Positions 8,119 through 17,806 of a stretch of 64,000 bases of DNA are shown piece after piece (positions within the stretch are counted from its first letter, which is position 1; each line of letters opens with the position of its first letter). Source of the DNA: Terriglobia bacterium. GTDB taxonomy: Bacteria > Acidobacteriota > Terriglobia > Terriglobales > Acidobacteriaceae. The stretch lies in NCBI GenBank assembly GCA_020073665.1, contig JAIQEU010000004.1:62001-126000 (forward strand). Direction: 5' to 3'. Under the pieces are notes generated by a model. It was not told the DNA's origin and did no database searches. It saw only the letters and a list, made by a program, of their open reading frames with translations. Made by a program: the position numbers and the translations under genes.

Positions 8119-10482
8119 ATGCCGGATTACAGTTGGCCAGCCGCTGAACAGCGCACCCTGATCGGCAAGCGTGTCTCCCGGGTGGACGCCCCTCTCAAGG
8201 TCTCCGGCCGGGCCAAGTACAGCTACGACTACACCCGCCCCGGCATGCTGTTCGGTAAGATCCTGCGCTCTCCCTACGCCAAGGCGCGCATCGTCAGCAT
8301 TGATACCAGCGCTGCCGAGAAAATGCCGGGGGTTAAAGCAGTCGAGATCATTCAGAAGCCCGGAACCACGGTGCAGTGGGCGGGCGATGAAATTGTCGGC
8401 GTGGCAGCGGTAGACGAACCCACCGCTGAAGATGCCATCCGCGTCATCAAAGTGCAGTACCAGCAACTGCCCCACCTGGTCAGCGACGCCGAGCCGCCAG
8501 CAGGAGTAGGAGGCGTTCCTGGCCCCATGAGCGAGGACGACATCTGGGATGCGACTGACCTGATGTCCCCGCCGCAAGTGGCCAGCCAAGTTTCGCAACT
8601 GGGCGTGACCTTCAAGGCGTCCCCGGATGTCATTGACGAGTTCAAGAAATTTGGCTTGCCCGCCGAAATTGTAGAAGCTATCCAAAAGGCGGCTTACCAT
8701 CCCCTGGCGGAAAGCAGCCACTCCGCCTCGTGGTATCAGAAGGCTTCGGCGCTTCATCAGGGCGACCCTGACAAGGCCTTCGCGGGAGCCGAAGCGGTCT
8801 CCGAAGGCCTCTACGGCGCTCCCGTCATCACCCACTGTTGCCTGGAAACGCACGGCTCTACCGCCGAGTGGCCCGATAAGGACCATCTGCTCGTCCACCT
8901 CTCCACTCAAAACGTTTCTGGCATTCCTGGGCAGATGGCGGAACCGCTGGGCCTGCCCGCGGCCAACATCCGCCAGCAGCAGGACCACATCGGAGGTGGA
9001 TTCGGCAGCAAGTTTGCCGCTGACCGCTGGGACATTACTGCGGCCCGGCTCTCGAAGAAGGCCGGCGGCAAGCCGGTGCGCATGATGCTGGAGCGCGATT
9101 CGGAATTGCAGGTCGCCGGCGCCCGGCCCTCGGCCTACGCCCGGGTGAAAGTCGCGGCCAAGACCGACGGAACCCTGACCGCCTGGCACTCGGAATCGTG
9201 GGGAACAGGAGGACCCGGTGGCGGCGGTATGCCTCCGATTCCATATCTCTTCAACATTCCCAACCAGCACAAGGAACACACCGCCATCCGCAACAACATC
9301 GGACCGGCGAGGGCTTGGCGCGCGCCCAATCATCCGCAAGCCGCTGCGATAACTATGTGCGCGCTCGATGACTTGGCGGCCAAGCTCAATCTGGATCCGC
9401 TCGAGCTTTTCCGCAAGAACCTCGGCATCACCGGGCCGCGGGCAGAGAACTACCGCGAAGAGTTCGCCATCGCCGCCGACCTGATGGGCTGGAAAGACAA
9501 ATGGCGTGGTCGTGGCCAGGATCGCTCTGGCAGTGTGGCCCGCGGGCTTGGCCTTTCCATCCACACCTGGGGCGGACGCGGCCATAGCAGCGATTGCGAC
9601 CTCACCCTTCATCCCGATGGCTCGGTGGACATCAAGCTGGGCTCTCAGGACCTGGGCACCGGTACCCGCACCTGCATATTGATGGTGGCTGCGGAGACGC
9701 TGGGTCTTCCGATCGAAGCGATCAGCCTCTATATCGGCGACACCATGTATCCCCCTTCGGGTGGGTCCGGAGGCTCGACCACTATCGGAGGAGTAAGTTC
9801 CTCAACCCGGCGCGCCGCAGTGGATGCCCGGGAAGGGCTATTCACCAAAGTTGCGCCCGCGCTCAACGCGCAGCCTGCGGACTTGGAATGCGTGAATGGC
9901 ACGGTGCGGGTGAAGAGTGATCCCAGCCGCTCCCTGAGTTGGAAGCAGGCTTGCTCCAAGCTGGGGGCCGTGCCGCTTACGGCACGCGGCAAGAATCCCG
10001 ACAAGTCGAAGCCGCCTGATCTCACCAACAGTGGTGTGGGCGGTGTGCAGATGGCCGAAGTCGAGGTCGACACCGACACCGGTGTAGCCAAGGTCAAGAA
10101 AATAGTGGCGGTACAAGATTGCGGCCTCATCATCGATTTGAAAACGGCGGAGAGCCAGTGTTACGGCGCGCTCATCATGGGCATCACCTATGCGCTGTAC
10201 GAAGAGAAGATCATGGACCAACTCACCGGGCGAATGCTGAACCCCAACATGCAGTTCTATCGTCTGGCCGGGATCAGCGACATCCCCGAACTGGTTGTCC
10301 ACATGATGACCGGCAAGGGCTACGACGAGCGCGGCGTGATTGGCCTGGGCGAGCCGCCCGTGATCTCGCCCGGAGCCGCGATCTCCAACGCAGTCGCCAA
10401 TGCCATTGGCGTGCGCGTCCCCTTCTTGCCACTCACCCCGGACCGAGTGCTGAAGGCGCTCGCGGACCACAATCTGGACTAG
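8119..10482 (+). CDS. Molybdopterin-binding catalytic subunit, xanthine dehydrogenase family
   Basis: A 787-residue large subunit. It opens with the family's 'GKRVSRVDAPLKVSGRAKY' domain, has the Mo-cofactor loops (IGGGFGSKF and later SGGSTTIGG), and ends with the catalytic glutamate in GLGEPPVISPGAAI. Between about residues 130 and 200 there is an extra helical segment rich in Ser, Val and Asp (around 'MSPPQVASQVSQLGVTF') that interrupts the usual hammerhead-to-Mo-domain junction; I do not recognise it. It has no signal peptide and presumably hitch-hikes on the Tat signal of the small subunit. The substrate is unknown; aldehydes or N-heterocycles are plausible. Confidence 0.93.
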   Translation: MPDYSWPAAEQRTLIGKRVSRVDAPLKVSGRAKYSYDYTRPGMLFGKILRSPYAKARIVSIDTSAAEKMPGVKAVEIIQKPGTTVQWAGDEIVGVAAVDEPTAEDAIRVIKVQYQQLPHLVSDAEPPAGVGGVPGPMSEDDIWDATDLMSPPQVASQVSQLGVTFKASPDVIDEFKKFGLPAEIVEAIQKAAYHPLAESSHSASWYQKASALHQGDPDKAFAGAEAVSEGLYGAPVITHCCLETHGSTAEWPDKDHLLVHLSTQNVSGIPGQMAEPLGLPAANIRQQQDHIGGGFGSKFAADRWDITAARLSKKAGGKPVRMMLERDSELQVAGARPSAYARVKVAAKTDGTLTAWHSESWGTGGPGGGGMPPIPYLFNIPNQHKEHTAIRNNIGPARAWRAPNHPQAAAITMCALDDLAAKLNLDPLELFRKNLGITGPRAENYREEFAIAADLMGWKDKWRGRGQDRSGSVARGLGLSIHTWGGRGHSSDCDLTLHPDGSVDIKLGSQDLGTGTRTCILMVAAETLGLPIEAISLYIGDTMYPPSGGSGGSTTIGGVSSSTRRAAVDAREGLFTKVAPALNAQPADLECVNGTVRVKSDPSRSLSWKQACSKLGAVPLTARGKNPDKSKPPDLTNSGVGGVQMAEVEVDTDTGVAKVKKIVAVQDCGLIIDLKTAESQCYGALIMGITYALYEEKIMDQLTGRMLNPNMQFYRLAGISDIPELVVHMMTGKGYDERGVIGLGEPPVISPGAAISNAVANAIGVRVPFLPLTPDRVLKALADHNLD

Positions 10483-10495
10483 AGGCAGGTGCAGC

Positions 10496-11482
10496 ATGCG
10501 AGCTTTTGAATACGCAACTCCGCAAACCAAAGAGCAGGCGGTCGGACTGCTGGGCACCAAGTGGGGACCGATCGCGGTCCTAGCCGGCGGCACCGACTTG
10601 CTGGCGCTGATGAAGGACGACGTGGAGCAGCCCAAGCGGCTGGTCAATATCAAGGACATCAAGGAACTTCATGGCGTTACCAGCAGCGCGCAAGGCCTTC
10701 GCATTGGCGCGCTGACCACGCTCGGCGATCTCGCCGACAACGCCAACGTCCTGCAAGACTACCCTGCGTTGGCCGAGGCTTTGAATGATGCCGCCAGCCC
10801 GCAGATTCGCAATCTGGCCACGCTCGGCGGGAACCTGTGCCAGCGCCCGCGCTGCTGGTACTTCCGCAACGGCTTTGGGTTGCTGCCTAAGGACAAAGTT
10901 GGCAAAGACCTGGTGGCCGAAGGCGACAACCGCTTTCATGCCATCCTCGGCAACAGCGGCCCGGCGAAGTTCGTCAGCCCCTCGACCATCGTCCCAACGC
11001 TGATCGCCTACGGTGCCAAGGTGCGGCTGGCAGGTCCCAAGGGAAATCGCGAGCTGCCGCTGGAGAAGTTCTATGTCATCCCCAAGACTGACACAGAGCG
11101 CGAGCATGATCTGCGTCCCAACGAAATCATCACCGAAGTATTCATTCCGGCTGCGGGCGGGATGAGAGCTGCGCATTACGAAATCCGCCAGAAAGCTGCT
11201 TTCGACTGGCCGCTGGCGGTCGCGGCGGTTGCGCTCAACCTGAGTGGTTCGAAGGTGCTTTCCGCGCGGGTGGTGCTGGGATACGTCGCGCCGGTGCCGT
11301 GGCCGTCGCCGGAGGCGGAGCAAGCGCTGGCGGGAAAGGTCATCTCCGAAGACGTGGCCAAAGCCGCCGCCGACGCCGCCCTGCAGAAGGCCCAGCCCTT
11401 CACCCATAATTCCTACAAGGTCCAACTTGCCCGGGTGGCAGTCAAGCGCGCCATCCTGAAAGCCGCGGGAGGTGCCGCATGA
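10496..11482 (+). CDS. FAD-binding subunit of the molybdenum hydroxylase
   Basis: A 328-residue medium subunit with the FAD motifs 'AGGTDLLALMKDD' and 'IRNLATLGGNLCQRPRCWYF' and a CO-dehydrogenase-flavoprotein-like C-terminal domain. After the RCWYF motif there is an insertion of about 40 residues like that of PaoB and 4-hydroxybenzoyl-CoA reductase, which hold an extra 4Fe-4S cluster there. Here I see the first two cysteines but not the distal pair, so the cluster is probably absent. Its TGA overlaps the ATG of the next small gene (ATGA). Confidence 0.92.
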   Translation: MRAFEYATPQTKEQAVGLLGTKWGPIAVLAGGTDLLALMKDDVEQPKRLVNIKDIKELHGVTSSAQGLRIGALTTLGDLADNANVLQDYPALAEALNDAASPQIRNLATLGGNLCQRPRCWYFRNGFGLLPKDKVGKDLVAEGDNRFHAILGNSGPAKFVSPSTIVPTLIAYGAKVRLAGPKGNRELPLEKFYVIPKTDTEREHDLRPNEIITEVFIPAAGGMRAAHYEIRQKAAFDWPLAVAAVALNLSGSKVLSARVVLGYVAPVPWPSPEAEQALAGKVISEDVAKAAADAALQKAQPFTHNSYKVQLARVAVKRAILKAAGGAA

Positions 11483-11712
11483 TCGCCGAGTCCGATCGCT
11501 TCGATACCAACCATCCGAATCTCTGCCCCGGGCTGCGCTGGAAGGGGCAATTCATCCTGGCCGAGCCCGATCCAACAGTGCCACGCTCCAATGAAGGATT
11601 GTTTTGGTGCATCCACACCCAGAACTGCATTGGCCCGGATGGAAAGCTGGCTGAGCCCGGCAACTGCAGTTCGTCGCACCGCATCTGCCACAACACCGGG
11701 AAATGCGGATAG
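11479..11712 (+). CDS. Small six-cysteine protein coupled to the molybdenum hydroxylase operon
   Basis: A 77-residue protein starting at ATG 11479 within the stop of the FAD subunit gene (ATGA overlap), so it is almost certainly translated. It has cysteines at about positions 16, 44, 50, 63, 70 and 76, with FWCIHTQNC and HRICHNTGKC spacing. There is no signal peptide and no recognised domain. The cysteine and histidine content suggests a metal or Fe-S site. The coupling suggests a role in maturation, metal insertion or electron transfer for the hydroxylase. Function is unknown. Confidence 0.72.
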   Translation: MIAESDRFDTNHPNLCPGLRWKGQFILAEPDPTVPRSNEGLFWCIHTQNCIGPDGKLAEPGNCSSSHRICHNTGKCG

Positions 11713-11873
11713 CAGAACCGCAACGCCGGCAGCCTGCCCACTGACCGAATTCGCAGGGTATCGCCGGCCGCCCATCGGCCTGGTGCTTTTTCCAGGCTGC
11801 TCGTTGTTTCCACGCGTTCTTACGGTGGATAATACGTCAGTCCGATTTCGTCCTCTGTCAGTGGGTTTCAACC

Positions 11874-13229
11874 ATGAAGCATTTAGCCGCAATCGGTTGG
11901 CTGACGCTCATGTTCGGCGGCCTGGCCTGGGCACAGTCTCCAACCGGCGCGACTGCGGTCGCGTCTCAGGATCTCAACTTCGCGGTGTCGACCGCTCAAC
12001 CCTGGACCGACACTGGTCTCGAACTTCAATCGGGAGACTACCTCGAGATCGCCGCGGCCGGTCCTGCACCCGCTGCGATCCCGGATCGGCATACAGTCTC
12101 GCCACCTGCAACCATCTGCGATCCACTCGGTGTGAGCACCGCTACCAAGGATCCGAAACTTCCCGTGCCCGACGCCCTTCCGGGGTCTCTGGTGGCGCGG
12201 CTTCAGCCATCGGCGCCAGCATTCCTCGTCGGCGGCGGCAAGGCATTGAAAATCGATGCCCCTGGCCACTTGTTTCTCGGCGTCAACGCGGATGGAACGC
12301 CACCCTGCGCGGGGACATTCTCGGTGAAGGTGCACCTGATCGGATCGCGGGCTGCGTCTTCCCCGACGAGCCCCGCAAAATCCGCAATGGCGGCCGACCA
12401 AACCCAACCCGCCGCCGGACAAACCCAGCCCGCTCCAGCTGAGCCCAACGTCAAGCAGAAGCTGGCAGCAGCGGCACAAACCTGGCTGGCAGGACAATTC
12501 GGCAGCGGCGCCACGTCTGCTCCAGCTACGGCGAATCCGTCTTCCGCCGTTGTGGCTGGCAATGGGGTCAATGCTCCGACGACCACCGCCACCGCGACCC
12601 CAGCCAAGCTCACGGTCTCGACCACTCCTCTCGACGCCGGCTTGAGTAAGGAGATCGACGGCCTGCCGCGCCGGGTTAACGACCAGTTCAACAATCTGGG
12701 CGACATGGTGAATTTCGTTCTGGTCGGCTCCCAGCAGCAGGTGCAGACCGCGCTGGAGGCGGCGAACTGGCATGTGGCCGACACTAACAACACGCAAGCA
12801 GCAGTAAAAGCCGTTTTCGAAACCATCAACAAGAAAGACTACCTGGCCATGCCCATGAGCCCGCTGCAGCTGTTTGGCCGGGTGCAGGATTTCGGCTACG
12901 AGCAGGCAGAAGCCTATTCCGTCGTGGCCAGCCGGCATCACTTCCGCATCTGGAAGGCCCCAACCAGTTGGAACGGGCAACTCCTCTGGGCGGGCGCGGG
13001 CACGCACGACATCGGTTTCGAAAAAGACCAGCGCAACGGCAAGGTGACCCACAAGATCGATCCCGCGGTGGACGGTGAGCGCGACAACATCGGCGCCAGT
13101 CTCGAGAAGTCCGGCAAGGTCAAGAGCATGTATTATTATCTGCCGCCGAACCCCATACAAGACGCGCGTAACGCCACCGGCGGCGGCTACCACTCGGACG
13201 GAAGAATCCTGGTGATTGTTTTACAGTAG
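11874..13229 (+). CDS. Secreted LssY C-terminal domain protein
   Basis: A 451-residue protein with a signal peptide (1-21, ending AWAQ). An N-terminal beta-rich domain (about 30-140) looks like the sugar-binding fold seen in PA-IL-type lectins. A low-complexity Ala/Pro/Thr linker follows (about 150-245). The C-terminal domain (about 265-440) has the LssY_C pattern: 'VNFVLVGSQQQVQTALEAA', 'SPLQLFGRVQDFGYEQ' and 'HHFRIWKAP'. LssY_C proteins are often linked to surface phospholipid or export functions, but the biochemical activity is not established. It is convergent with the large kinase gene to its right. Confidence 0.8.
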   Translation: MKHLAAIGWLTLMFGGLAWAQSPTGATAVASQDLNFAVSTAQPWTDTGLELQSGDYLEIAAAGPAPAAIPDRHTVSPPATICDPLGVSTATKDPKLPVPDALPGSLVARLQPSAPAFLVGGGKALKIDAPGHLFLGVNADGTPPCAGTFSVKVHLIGSRAASSPTSPAKSAMAADQTQPAAGQTQPAPAEPNVKQKLAAAAQTWLAGQFGSGATSAPATANPSSAVVAGNGVNAPTTTATATPAKLTVSTTPLDAGLSKEIDGLPRRVNDQFNNLGDMVNFVLVGSQQQVQTALEAANWHVADTNNTQAAVKAVFETINKKDYLAMPMSPLQLFGRVQDFGYEQAEAYSVVASRHHFRIWKAPTSWNGQLLWAGAGTHDIGFEKDQRNGKVTHKIDPAVDGERDNIGASLEKSGKVKSMYYYLPPNPIQDARNATGGGYHSDGRILVIVLQ

Positions 13230-13356
13230 AGAAACCGGACTTCGGGCATCAGACCGCAGACTGGCGGTCGCAGGCCGCAGGATTCAGATACGGCCTCATA
13301 TTGAGGAGAACCAGAACCTTGGGCCGCCACCTGCGACCTGCTAGCTGAATCCTGCC

Positions 13357-16194
13357 TTACTGCACTTTCGCGTATTCCGCCTTGGCCTCGCGGAGCAGAG
13401 GCACATCAGGGTCGGCATCCTTCCACATCGCGAAGAAGTCCTGGTAAGCAACCCGGCTGCTGGCTTTGTCGCCCTGCAAGGCATATGCACGGCCCAAACC
13501 GAGCTTGGCGACGGCCATCGCCGGATCAAAGAAGGAAACTCCGCGCAGATCAAGAATGCGCTGGAACGCCTGGATTGCGTCCTCGGGCCTGCCCAGCTTC
13601 AAGTAAGCCACGCCACGCAAGTACAACAAGCCGGTGTTCGAGCGGGCGTACACCATGGCCCCATCCAGTTCATCAATCACCTTGGCAGCGTCCCCGTGGT
13701 CCAGAGCGATCGAAGCTCGGACCAGCGGAATGGCGACAAACTGCACATTGGTATCATAGGGGCGGCGCTTCGAGATATCGTCAACCAGTTTCTGGGCTTC
13801 CTTTTCTTGCCCGGCAAAACCCAAAATCGACGCCGCGCTCAGGATGACGTTGGGCGAATCCGACATCTTCAGGGCTTGTTGCGCGTCCGCCAACCCGTTC
13901 TTGTTCGCCCCGAAAATAACCTCGAACAGCCCCTCCTGCGCGTATTCATTGGCTGCCTGGTCTTTGAGTTGCAGGCGCAGTGCCGCTTCCCGGGCTTTGC
14001 TGCCCGTTTCCCTCATCTGGCGAAGCTGCCCGTGCAAAGCAGCGATCGCAGTGCGCGTGAAGACAACATTCAACTCGCCGTCCGGACCCTTGTTGGCCAG
14101 AGTTAGTTCGCGTTCTACCTCTGCATCATCTCCCTTGGCCCACGCCAATCCCGCGAGCTGGGTGTGCATACCCGGGCCGCCCAGTTTGCGCTGCACTGCC
14201 TGATCGAGTGTTGCCTTGGCTTCTTCCAGACGACCCAGGCCGGCATACGCCTGCGACAGATTGCTATAGCCACTCACGCTGTCTGGATCCAGTTCTACTG
14301 ACTGGCGCGCATTGTCGAGCGCGTTTTCGTACTGGCCGAGCGTGTTATAGATAGCCGCGACGTTGTTGTAGGGGACCGAATCCCGCGGATAGGTCTGCTT
14401 GTACAGCTCGAGCGCCGTGATTCCCTTGTCCAGTTGCCCGGAATCGCTGTAGTAGTGCGACATGATGTAGAGCTTCTCGTGCTCGCTGGCACGGTCGCGC
14501 AACTCAAACGCCTTCTGGCGATTCTGTTCGGAAAGGTCGACTTGTCCCAGGTTGTTGTAGACCGCTCCCAGGCGGGCGTACGCCATGGCGAAGTTGGGAT
14601 CCAGTTCCACCGCACGCTGATACAGGGGCAGTGCGGCGAGCTCGTCACCGGTCTCGTGCTTGATGTCGCCCAAGGAGAGCGCTTTCAGCGCCTCCAGCGA
14701 AGACGTAGTCGCTTCTGACAACGGCTTGTCGTATTTCTGCACCGAGACCAGCGACTCTCCCAGCTTCGACCGCAGGCTTGATCCCGCCTTGTGCAGCGAG
14801 TTCAGGACATCTTCCTTGCGGCTGGCCTGGATTTGTTCGCGCGCCAGCGACTCACCGCTCGAGGCGTTGACCGCGTCCAGGGTAATCACATACTCGCTGC
14901 CCAGGTTGGTGATGGAACCGTTCAGCATCGCCTTGATGCCGTCACGCAGGCAGATTTCGCGGCCCACATCGCTGGTGATGCGCTCATCCGGCGAGCGCCC
15001 CATGAACTGCAGCGTCTGCCTTGCCTTCTGCTCGGGAAAGACATTCACATACGGAGACTGCTCCAGGTCCACGGCCAGCGCCTTCTTGAGCGTGCCATCG
15101 AACACCGGGTCGGCCGTGGTATTGACGAAATCGGTGAGCAGGATGACGTCCTTCTCCGACATCACGGCGCGCCCACGACGCGCAAAGAACGTCAGCGCCA
15201 GGCCCGTTATGCCGAGCACCACGATGATGCCGGCCACCAGGTTCCACAGATTTCGCGGCTTTTTCTGAGGCGAACTTCTCGTCCGTATCGTGCTCGACGA
15301 ACTAGCCGCCGCAATGGCTCCGGATTCCGTGTCCCGCTTCAGGCGTTTCAAGTCGGCACGAACTTCTGCCGCACCCTGGTAGCGCAGATCGCGATCTTTC
15401 TCCAGCAGCTTGAGGATGATCTCTTCCAGCTGCAAAGGAACGTCGGGATTGAGCCGCACCGGCGGGACGGCCGGACGGTTCAGAATGGCCTCGAAGATCA
15501 CGGCGGAGGTATCGCCGCGAAACGGCAGCGAGCCCGTGGCCATCTCGTACAGCACCGCGCCGAAGGAGAACAGATCGGTACGCGCGTCCAGGTCCTTGCC
15601 CCGCGCCTGCTCCGGAGACATGTAAGCCACCGTACCTACGGTCGAGCCGGGACTGGTCAGCAGGTTGTCATCCACCGTGACCGCCATACCCAGGGTGGAA
15701 CCGCCCAGCAGGGCGTCAGGCCTGAGCGTCTGCTTAGCCAGCCCGAAATCCAGCACCTTGGCCTGGTTGCGCGTGGTCACGAAGATGTTGGCCGGCTTGA
15801 TATCGCGATGAATGATGCCCTTGGCGTGGGCCGCTTCCAGCGCATCGGCAATCTGGATCCCCAAGTCAAGCAGGAGATTCATCTCCACGGGCTGTTTCCC
15901 AATGCGCTGCTTGAGGGTTTCGCCTTCCAGCAACTCCATGGCGATGAAGTAGCGGCCATCGGCCTGGCCGATCTCGTAAATGGTGCAGATGTTGGAGTGA
16001 TTCAGCGCCGACGCGGCTCGGGCCTCACGCTGAAAGCGTTCCAGCGCTCCCGCATCTTTCTCCAGTTCCGGAGGCAGGAATTTCAGGGCCACATGGCGGC
16101 CGAGGTTGAGGTCCTCGGCCTCATACACCACACCCATGCCACCACCACCAAGCTGACGCAGCATGCGGTAGTGGGAGATAGTTTCGCCGATCAT
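13357..16194 (-). CDS. PknB-type Ser/Thr kinase with C-terminal TPR array
   Basis: A 945-residue membrane kinase. The kinase domain (1-270) has [13 protein letters not shown], the ATP lysine in [15 protein letters not shown], a canonical DFG (VLDFGLAKQ) and [10 protein letters not shown] single transmembrane helix lies near residues 308-330 ([19 protein letters not shown]). The outer half contains about nine TPR-like units (for example around residues 510-720). This architecture is greatly expanded in acidobacteria; partners are unknown. The gene stands alone, convergent with the LssY_C gene. Confidence 0.93.
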   Translation of the reverse strand: MIGETISHYRMLRQLGGGGMGVVYEAEDLNLGRHVALKFLPPELEKDAGALERFQREARAASALNHSNICTIYEIGQADGRYFIAMELLEGETLKQRIGKQPVEMNLLLDLGIQIADALEAAHAKGIIHRDIKPANIFVTTRNQAKVLDFGLAKQTLRPDALLGGSTLGMAVTVDDNLLTSPGSTVGTVAYMSPEQARGKDLDARTDLFSFGAVLYEMATGSLPFRGDTSAVIFEAILNRPAVPPVRLNPDVPLQLEEIILKLLEKDRDLRYQGAAEVRADLKRLKRDTESGAIAAASSSSTIRTRSSPQKKPRNLWNLVAGIIVVLGITGLALTFFARRGRAVMSEKDVILLTDFVNTTADPVFDGTLKKALAVDLEQSPYVNVFPEQKARQTLQFMGRSPDERITSDVGREICLRDGIKAMLNGSITNLGSEYVITLDAVNASSGESLAREQIQASRKEDVLNSLHKAGSSLRSKLGESLVSVQKYDKPLSEATTSSLEALKALSLGDIKHETGDELAALPLYQRAVELDPNFAMAYARLGAVYNNLGQVDLSEQNRQKAFELRDRASEHEKLYIMSHYYSDSGQLDKGITALELYKQTYPRDSVPYNNVAAIYNTLGQYENALDNARQSVELDPDSVSGYSNLSQAYAGLGRLEEAKATLDQAVQRKLGGPGMHTQLAGLAWAKGDDAEVERELTLANKGPDGELNVVFTRTAIAALHGQLRQMRETGSKAREAALRLQLKDQAANEYAQEGLFEVIFGANKNGLADAQQALKMSDSPNVILSAASILGFAGQEKEAQKLVDDISKRRPYDTNVQFVAIPLVRASIALDHGDAAKVIDELDGAMVYARSNTGLLYLRGVAYLKLGRPEDAIQAFQRILDLRGVSFFDPAMAVAKLGLGRAYALQGDKASSRVAYQDFFAMWKDADPDVPLLREAKAEYAKVQ

Positions 16195-16382
16195 CCGCCG
16201 ATTTACTCCGGGAGAATCTATTGATGGTAGGCTGCGGGGGGATTCAAGTCAACGCAGGCAGGAATGCTCGCTTGCAGACAACACTACCACTGGGAATTGT
16301 TGAGTCAGCGCTGGCGCCTCTTCCCTCCGACCATCCCTTTGGCGCACAATAGGGTCATATTTCTGGGGTTGAGGTGGTTCCC

Positions 16383-17039
16383 ATGCGTTCCCTGTTTGTA
16401 CTCGCCGTCGTCCTGGCTTTCTCCGCTTCCCTATTCGCGCAGCAGATTCGCGGTGACTATGTCGAGACCCGCAGCGCTGACGTCTACACCGGACAGTGTT
16501 TCGCCAATGGCGAAGTCAACCTGGTCGGCAACGAGGCCATCCTGGCATGGCACGTACAAAGCGGAAGCTGGGACGGCGTGCCGCTCGATGGGTTGACCGT
16601 CGCGGCCGCGGTCCGCGCCCACGGAACCCTGGGCGATCCTTACGAGAATCCTTATCCCGCACATGCGATCCTGCTGGTCGACGACCAGGCCACCGAGCAG
16701 CAGCGTGCCGCACTGGTGTCGTTCGCGCACCAGATGGGCGGCGAACTTCTCAGCCAGGTGGAGCAGGTGATCGCCGCACCCATGGAGCTGGTGGTGAACC
16801 ACCAGCAGCACGGTGTGGCCCTGCTTCGCGCCGGCCAATTCGCCACCGTGCAGACCCGCTCCATCGGCGACCAAGACCATCTCTGCGGCAACGAGGTGAC
16901 TTTCTATCCGCCACTCACCGAACTGGCCCATTCCATGCCGGCAGTGGCGCTGACCGACAGCTATCACGGCCCCGGCCTGGGTGTGGACTGGGAATCGCAC
17001 GGCAAGCGCAGCGCCTTCGTCGGCAGTTTCGCGCGCTAG
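16383..17039 (+). CDS. Secreted DUF1326-like protein
   Basis: A 218-residue protein with a clean signal peptide (1-20, ending SLFAQ). The body matches my recollection of DUF1326 proteins: 'GDYVETRSADVYTGQCFANGE' early and 'DDQATEQQRAALVSFAHQMGG' centrally. A GAGG ribosome site lies eight bases before the ATG at 16383; an in-frame GTG nine bases upstream is less likely. Function is unknown. It forms a two-gene unit with the next secreted protein, 24 bases downstream. Confidence 0.78.
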   Translation: MRSLFVLAVVLAFSASLFAQQIRGDYVETRSADVYTGQCFANGEVNLVGNEAILAWHVQSGSWDGVPLDGLTVAAAVRAHGTLGDPYENPYPAHAILLVDDQATEQQRAALVSFAHQMGGELLSQVEQVIAAPMELVVNHQQHGVALLRAGQFATVQTRSIGDQDHLCGNEVTFYPPLTELAHSMPAVALTDSYHGPGLGVDWESHGKRSAFVGSFAR

Positions 17040-17063
17040 GGATTGGCCCTCGGAAAGAGAAAC

Positions 17064-17717
17064 GTGAGAAAACTACTTGCTCTTGTGTGCCTGGTCACGC
17101 TGTTCAGCGCGTCCTCTGCCGCCCAGACCGGCAAGGTTGACCCGATTGGACCGCCGAGTGACGCAAGCATCTCCGACGCGGTCAAGAAAGCGCTGGATTC
17201 CAAAGGGTACCGTGTCACCCTCGACGACGGCACGGTGACTTGCGAGATATGGCTGCGCAAGAGTCTGCCCGCGCAGCCGAAGAAAGATACCGAAGGGGCC
17301 ATCTATCCCCTCGGCGAGTCCTCGCTGGTGGGCGTAATTTCCTTCCCCCAGGCCACCACCGATTATCGCGGCCAGGCCATCAAGCCCGGAACCTATACCC
17401 TGCGTTACGAAATGATCCCCAACGACGGCAACCATCTAGGCGTAGCCCCGAACCGCGACTTCCTGCTGCTGGTCCCGGCGTCTTCTGATGCAGATCCGGA
17501 TGTGGTTCTCAAGTTTCAGGATCTGCTGGACCTCAGCCGCAAGGCCACCGGAACCCGCCATCCCGGGCCATTGAGCCTGGTGCAGGCAAAAAGCGGAACC
17601 GCGGCCAGCATCTCCAAGGACGAAGAAGATCATTGGGTATTTTCCGCTGGACTCAAGACGGCGTCAGGGGAAGACTTGCCGATTGCGCTGGTCGTGAAAG
17701 GCACCGCACCGCAGTAA
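17064..17717 (+). CDS. Secreted protein of unknown function
   Basis: A 217-residue protein starting at GTG 17064 behind GGAAAGAGA; this start gives a perfect signal peptide (RKLLALVCLVTLFSASSAAQ). A TTG 21 bases upstream is possible but spoils the signal. The mature protein is beta-rich, with strands such as 'GVISFPQATTDYRGQ' and 'GTYTLRYEMIPNDGNH' that recall immunoglobulin-like or transthyretin-like folds. No named family is recognised. It follows the DUF1326-like gene closely and is probably cotranscribed with it. Confidence 0.7.
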   Translation: MRKLLALVCLVTLFSASSAAQTGKVDPIGPPSDASISDAVKKALDSKGYRVTLDDGTVTCEIWLRKSLPAQPKKDTEGAIYPLGESSLVGVISFPQATTDYRGQAIKPGTYTLRYEMIPNDGNHLGVAPNRDFLLLVPASSDADPDVVLKFQDLLDLSRKATGTRHPGPLSLVQAKSGTAASISKDEEDHWVFSAGLKTASGEDLPIALVVKGTAPQ

Positions 17718-17729
17718 GACAAGAGATCA

Positions 17730-17789
17730 ACCGCCGAGCACGCCGAGAAGAACGGTCCTGTGCCTGGGTCCTGTTGATTCCTCGGCGGT
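17730..17789. repeat. Inverted repeat between convergent genes
   Basis: ACCGCCGAG at 17730-17738 is complementary to CTCGGCGGT at 17781-17789, with about 42 bases between the arms. It lies between two convergent stop codons, so it may serve as a weak bidirectional terminator or be a remnant of a dispersed intergenic repeat. No T run follows either arm. Confidence 0.4.
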
Positions 17790-17806
17790 GGAATGCTTTG
17801 GGAGAC

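Noticed and set aside
7897-9612. Long 571-codon minus-strand open frame opposite the molybdenum hydroxylase genes
   Set aside because: It is antisense to two clearly conserved subunits, has no domain sense and reflects high-GC codon structure.
11883-13193. 436-codon minus-strand frame opposite the LssY_C gene
   Set aside because: The plus-strand protein has a signal peptide and recognisable domain; the antisense frame is Gly/Arg-rich without motifs.
14791-16224. 477-codon plus-strand frame opposite the TPR kinase
   Set aside because: The kinase has every catalytic motif; the antisense frame is an Arg/His/Gln-rich shadow.
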